From Brooklawnia cerclae (lineage in GTDB: Bacteria > Actinomycetota > Actinomycetes > Propionibacteriales > Propionibacteriaceae): 64,000 nt of DNA. The DNA lies in assembly GCF_011758645.1 (NCBI RefSeq), contig NZ_JAAMOZ010000004.1, positions 1 through 64,000 on the forward strand, in the 5' to 3' direction. This document shows, piece after piece, positions 61,467-64,000 of the stretch. The notes beneath the pieces are model-generated. The model ran no database searches. It saw only the letters and a list, made by a program, of their open reading frames with translations, and was not told the origin of the DNA. The position numbers were made by a program, and so were the translations under genes. The first letter of the stretch is position 1; each line of letters begins with the position of its first letter.

Positions 61467-62465
61467 TCAGTCGCCGAGCGTGGCGACCATGACCGCCTTG
61501 ATGGTGTGCATGCGGTTCTCGGCCTCGTCGAAGATGATGTCAGCGTTCGCCTCGAAGACCTCGTCGGTGATCTCCAGACCCTCCAGACCTGTGAGCTCAT
61601 GGATCTGACGGCCGATCGCGGTTCCCAGGTCGTGGTAGCTGGGCAGGCAGTGCATGACCTTCGTATCGGGCTTGCCGGTGCGCGACAACAGGTCGGCGTT
61701 CACCTGGTACGGGCGCAGCAGGTCGATGCGGGTGTCCCACACGTCCTTCGGCTCACCCATCGACACCCAGATGTCGGTGTAGACGACGTCGGCGCCGCGA
61801 ACACCGGCGTCCACGTCCTCGGTGATGGTGATGCTCGCGCCCGAGCCGGACGCGAGCCGCTCCGCCTGCGCCACCACGTCGGAGGACGGCTGGAGCTCGG
61901 CAGGAGCGACGACGCGCACGTCCATGCCCATGAGCGCACCGCTGACGAGGATCGAGTTGCCGATGTTGTACCGGGCGTCACCGAGGTAGGCGATCGAGAC
62001 CTCCGACAGCGGCCGGCCGAGGTGCTCACGAATCGTCAGCTGGTCGGCCAGCATCTGGGTGGGATGCCATTCGTTGGTGAGGCCGTTCCACACGGGGACG
62101 CCGGACCGGGCCGCGAGTTCCTCGACCCGGGTCTGCTCGAAGCCGCGGTACTCGATCCCGTCGAACATGCGGCCCAGGACGCGGGCGGTGTCCGCCACCG
62201 ACTCCTTGTGGCCCAGCTGCGACCCCGACGGGTCGAGGTAGGTGGTGTGTGCGCCCTGGTCGTGCGCGGCCACCTCGAACGCACACCGCGTGCGGGTCGA
62301 CGTCTTCTCGAAGATCAAGGCGATGTTGCGTCCGACCAATCGCTGCTCCTCCCTGCGTTCGCGCTTGGCCGCCTTGAGGTCCGCGGAGAGGTCGAGCAGG
62401 TATTCCCACTCGTCGGCGGAGAAGTCGTGTTCCTTCAGGAAGCTGCGCAGGTGCAGGTCGGTCAT
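61467..62465 (-). CDS. argF: Ornithine carbamoyltransferase
   Basis: Converts ornithine and carbamoyl phosphate to citrulline. The 332-residue protein has the carbamoyl-phosphate motif [12 protein letters not shown] (about residues 55-66), [27 protein letters not shown] (HPxQ) and HCLPSYHD (about 271-278; the usual ornithine loop is HCLPAFHD). The sequence resembles both anabolic ArgF of E. coli type and catabolic ArcB; with no arcA/arcC beside it and argG in the same window, the anabolic role is more likely. ATG 62465 ([16 protein letters not shown]). Confidence 0.94.
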   Translation of the reverse strand: MTDLHLRSFLKEHDFSADEWEYLLDLSADLKAAKRERREEQRLVGRNIALIFEKTSTRTRCAFEVAAHDQGAHTTYLDPSGSQLGHKESVADTARVLGRMFDGIEYRGFEQTRVEELAARSGVPVWNGLTNEWHPTQMLADQLTIREHLGRPLSEVSIAYLGDARYNIGNSILVSGALMGMDVRVVAPAELQPSSDVVAQAERLASGSGASITITEDVDAGVRGADVVYTDIWVSMGEPKDVWDTRIDLLRPYQVNADLLSRTGKPDTKVMHCLPSYHDLGTAIGRQIHELTGLEGLEITDEVFEANADIIFDEAENRMHTIKAVMVATLGD

Positions 62466-62603
62466 GGCACGACTTTAGTGTTTCGCCCGGCCGGGCACCG
62501 AACGGCTCCGACCTGCGGGCACCACCACGAGGGCATCCGGCTCGTGTTCCTAGGGCCGGCCGAGCGCATCGAGACCACCACATCGCAGGGTCGTCCTCGG
62601 GTC

Positions 62604-62704
62604 GCGTGACAGATGTCCTTCAAATTGGCGCGTCTCCGCCTTCATCGAGGCGTTTCCCCTAGCCGCGATTCTCGCGCCCACAATTTGAAGGAACTGTATC
62701 ACGC
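62604..62704. repeat. Inverted-repeat element, family 1, copy c
   Basis: A 101-bp element. Left arm GCGTGACAGATG plus TCCTTCAAATTG (62604-62627) and right arm CAATTTGAAGGA plus ACTGTATCACGC (62681-62704) pair at all but two or three of 24 positions. The TTCAAATT/AATTTGAA part is AT-rich for this genome and is shared with copy b. It lies in the 329-base gap between divergent argF and the phosphatase gene, which otherwise holds only two GGGGATGCCCCGC direct repeats (near 62736 and 62767). Confidence 0.65.
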
Positions 62705-62794
62705 GGTCGCCGGGTAACCGGGAGCACATGGGGACGGGGATGCCCCGCAGCAGCGGGCCCGGCCCGGGGATGCCCCGCCCGATACGCTCGTGGG

Positions 62795-63283
62795 GTGACA
62801 CCGCTCATCACCTTCGTCTGCTGGGGCAACATCTGCCGCTCTCCCATGGGCGAGCGGATCGCCCTGGCGTGGTCCGAGCAGGAGGGTCTGGGCATCCGTG
62901 CCGATTCCGCGGGGGTCAGCGACGAGGAGCGCGGCAACCCGATCGACCCCCGGGCGGCCCGCATCCTACGCGTCCACGGATACGACCCGGGCGCTCATCG
63001 CGCCAAGCTCGTCACCTCCGCACTCGTAGGCGCATCCTCGCTCGTCCTGGGTTTCGAGCCCCAGCACCTCCGCATGCTGCGGCGCATCGTCCCGGACGCC
63101 ACCAACCTTCGTCTGGTCACCGACTTCGATCCGTCGGCGAAACCCGGCAGCGGCATCCCCGACCCCTGGTACGGCGGGCCGGCCGACTTCGAGGAGACCC
63201 TCGCGGCGATCGAGGCGGCGATGCCCGGCATCCTCGCCGAGGTGCGCGGCGCGGACGACGACCTGGCCGGTCGGGCAGGCTAA
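62795..63283 (+). CDS. Low-molecular-weight protein tyrosine phosphatase
   Basis: A 162-residue LMW-PTP. The active-site loop is CWGNICRSP (C-x5-R-S, about residues 9-17), and the general-acid Asp is in DPWYGGPADFEE (about 126-137). Residue Trp after the nucleophilic Cys and the IPDPWY form are usual in actinobacterial enzymes. GTG 62795 starts TPLITFVCWGN. It could act on tyrosine kinases of exopolysaccharide synthesis or on arsenate-type substrates; the context gives no clue. The next gene starts 64 bases downstream. Confidence 0.93.
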   Translation: MTPLITFVCWGNICRSPMGERIALAWSEQEGLGIRADSAGVSDEERGNPIDPRAARILRVHGYDPGAHRAKLVTSALVGASSLVLGFEPQHLRMLRRIVPDATNLRLVTDFDPSAKPGSGIPDPWYGGPADFEETLAAIEAAMPGILAEVRGADDDLAGRAG

Positions 63284-63347
63284 CCACGGGCGCCGCGTCC
63301 CTCGCCGATGTCGATCGGCACACGGAACGCACGGCTAGTCTGGACGC

Positions 63348-64000
63348 ATGACCCTGTTCCTCATCGGAGGCGGTCCAACGCAGGCCGTCGCGCCCGTGCT
63401 CGATGAGTTCGTTGCCGCCGCCCGCGGCCGCGGCAACCGCATCGCGGTCGCGATCCTCGGTTCCGAGGACGAGGCCGCCGGATTCCTCGACGCGTACGCC
63501 GATCCGATCACCTCCCGCTTCCCCGAGGCACTGATCGAGCCCGTCTGGCTGATCGAGCCCGACGACGGTCCGATCGCATGGCCCACGGCGCCCGAGGACC
63601 TGGCCGGGCTGGTGGTCGCAGGTGGCTGGACCCCTGGATACCTCGACGCGCTCACACCGCAGCGCGAGTTGATCTCGACCCTGGTGCGCCGCGGCATCCC
63701 CTATCTCGGCTGGTCGGCGGGAGCCATGATCGTCGGTCGCCACGCCATCGTCGGCGGATGGCGTCATCAGGGACGCCAGGTGGCCCCCGAGATCGTCGGC
63801 GAAGGCAGCACCGAGCTCGACATCCGTGACGGCCTGGCTCTCATCGGGCCGAGCATCGAGACCCACGCCGACTCGCAGTTCCTCGTGGGACGCGCCATGG
63901 CGGCGCTCAAGGTGGGCCCGATGCGGTCGGTGGTGCTCATCGACGAGGACACCGCGCTGGTGGTGGACGCGTCGTCCGGGCGCACGGCCGTGATGGGTCC
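63348..64000 (+). CDS. Type 1 glutamine amidotransferase-like / S51 peptidase-like protein (3' end cut by window)
   Basis: The first ~217 residues of a protein of the peptidase E/cyanophycinase (S51) fold. It begins MTLFLIGGGPTQAVAPVL. The nucleophile elbow is LGWSAGAMIVGRHAIVGGWR (GxSAGA, about residues 122-141), as in S51 Ser peptidases, so Ser replaces the Cys of true amidotransferases. VAGGWTPGYLDALT precedes it, and LALIGPSIETHADSQ carries a conserved His. These enzymes cleave aspartyl dipeptides or cyanophycin; the substrate here is open. It lies 64 bases after the phosphatase gene. Confidence 0.8.
   Translation, partial: MTLFLIGGGPTQAVAPVLDEFVAAARGRGNRIAVAILGSEDEAAGFLDAYADPITSRFPEALIEPVWLIEPDDGPIAWPTAPEDLAGLVVAGGWTPGYLDALTPQRELISTLVRRGIPYLGWSAGAMIVGRHAIVGGWRHQGRQVAPEIVGEGSTELDIRDGLALIGPSIETHADSQFLVGRAMAALKVGPMRSVVLIDEDTALVVDASSGRTAVMG

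Overview
The window is GC-rich DNA with frequent GTG starts, Shine-Dalgarno sites of the AGGAGG type, WhiB-like, MycP/Ecc/Esx and DivIVA-like genes. This is an actinobacterial chromosome; the gene set and intergenic repeats suggest order Propionibacteriales, but that placement is an inference. There are no rRNA genes, phage modules, transposases or CRISPR/cas genes. Most of the window is ordinary core genome with several accessory blocks.

Layout. 1-4.6 kb: an MMPL/RND exporter with a divergent TetR regulator, then an AlkC-type DNA alkylation repair protein. 4.8-7.1 kb: tRNA-Ser(CGA), tadA, its acidic partner, and upp. 7.1-9.8 kb: two overlapping coiled-coil genes of DivIVA/filament type. 9.8-14.9 kb: menB, two CNNM/CBS membrane proteins, aroE, a lactate-dehydrogenase remnant and a small membrane protein. 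15-16.6 kb: a two-gene operon encoding both subunits of a molybdenum storage protein. 17.1-22.8 kb: tRNA-Arg(ACG), tRNA-Ser(GCU), a giant Ser/Gly/Tyr-rich LytR-CpsA-Psr protein, a small membrane protein and tRNA-Ser(UGA). 22.8-34.7 kb: quinone reductase, argG, a GIY-YIG protein, a sirtuin, a WhiB-HTH fusion, a HAD phosphatase, a beta-CASP nuclease, serS, a PAP2-DAGK fusion and pheA. 35-47.3 kb: a complete type VII (ESX) secretion locus (mycP, eccC, eccD, eccE, eccB, two WXG100 genes) plus two uncharacterised genes. 47.5-53.7 kb: Fpg/Nei glycosylase, a four-carbon acid sugar dehydrogenase/kinase pair, a divergent XRE-map pair, an FCD-type GntR regulator and aat. 53.9-64 kb: gltA, an EcsC-like protein, alr, a bkd operon, argF, a low-molecular-weight phosphatase and a truncated S51-like peptidase.

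How it fits together. MycP, EccB, EccC, EccD and EccE should form the membrane machine that exports the two WXG100 proteins. The bkd genes form one operon whose promoter region carries three evenly phased palindromes. MosB and MosA together would make a heteromeric polyoxomolybdate cage. Several regulator/operator pairs can be read directly: TetR-MMPL, XRE-map, a 20-bp palindrome before the ltn-like kinase, and an ARG-box-like palindrome before argG.

The most unusual features are: (1) ten intergenic arrays of short hairpins in which the 11-nt core is constant while the flanking arms change in a complementary way; (2) the molybdenum-storage operon without nif genes in view; (3) an LCP protein with about 800 residues of cytosolic low-complexity sequence rich in [S/G]Y[S/G] and FG motifs; (4) two families of about 80-110 bp MITE-like inverted-repeat elements; (5) interleaved inverted repeats with pseudoknot topology upstream of the WhiB-HTH gene.
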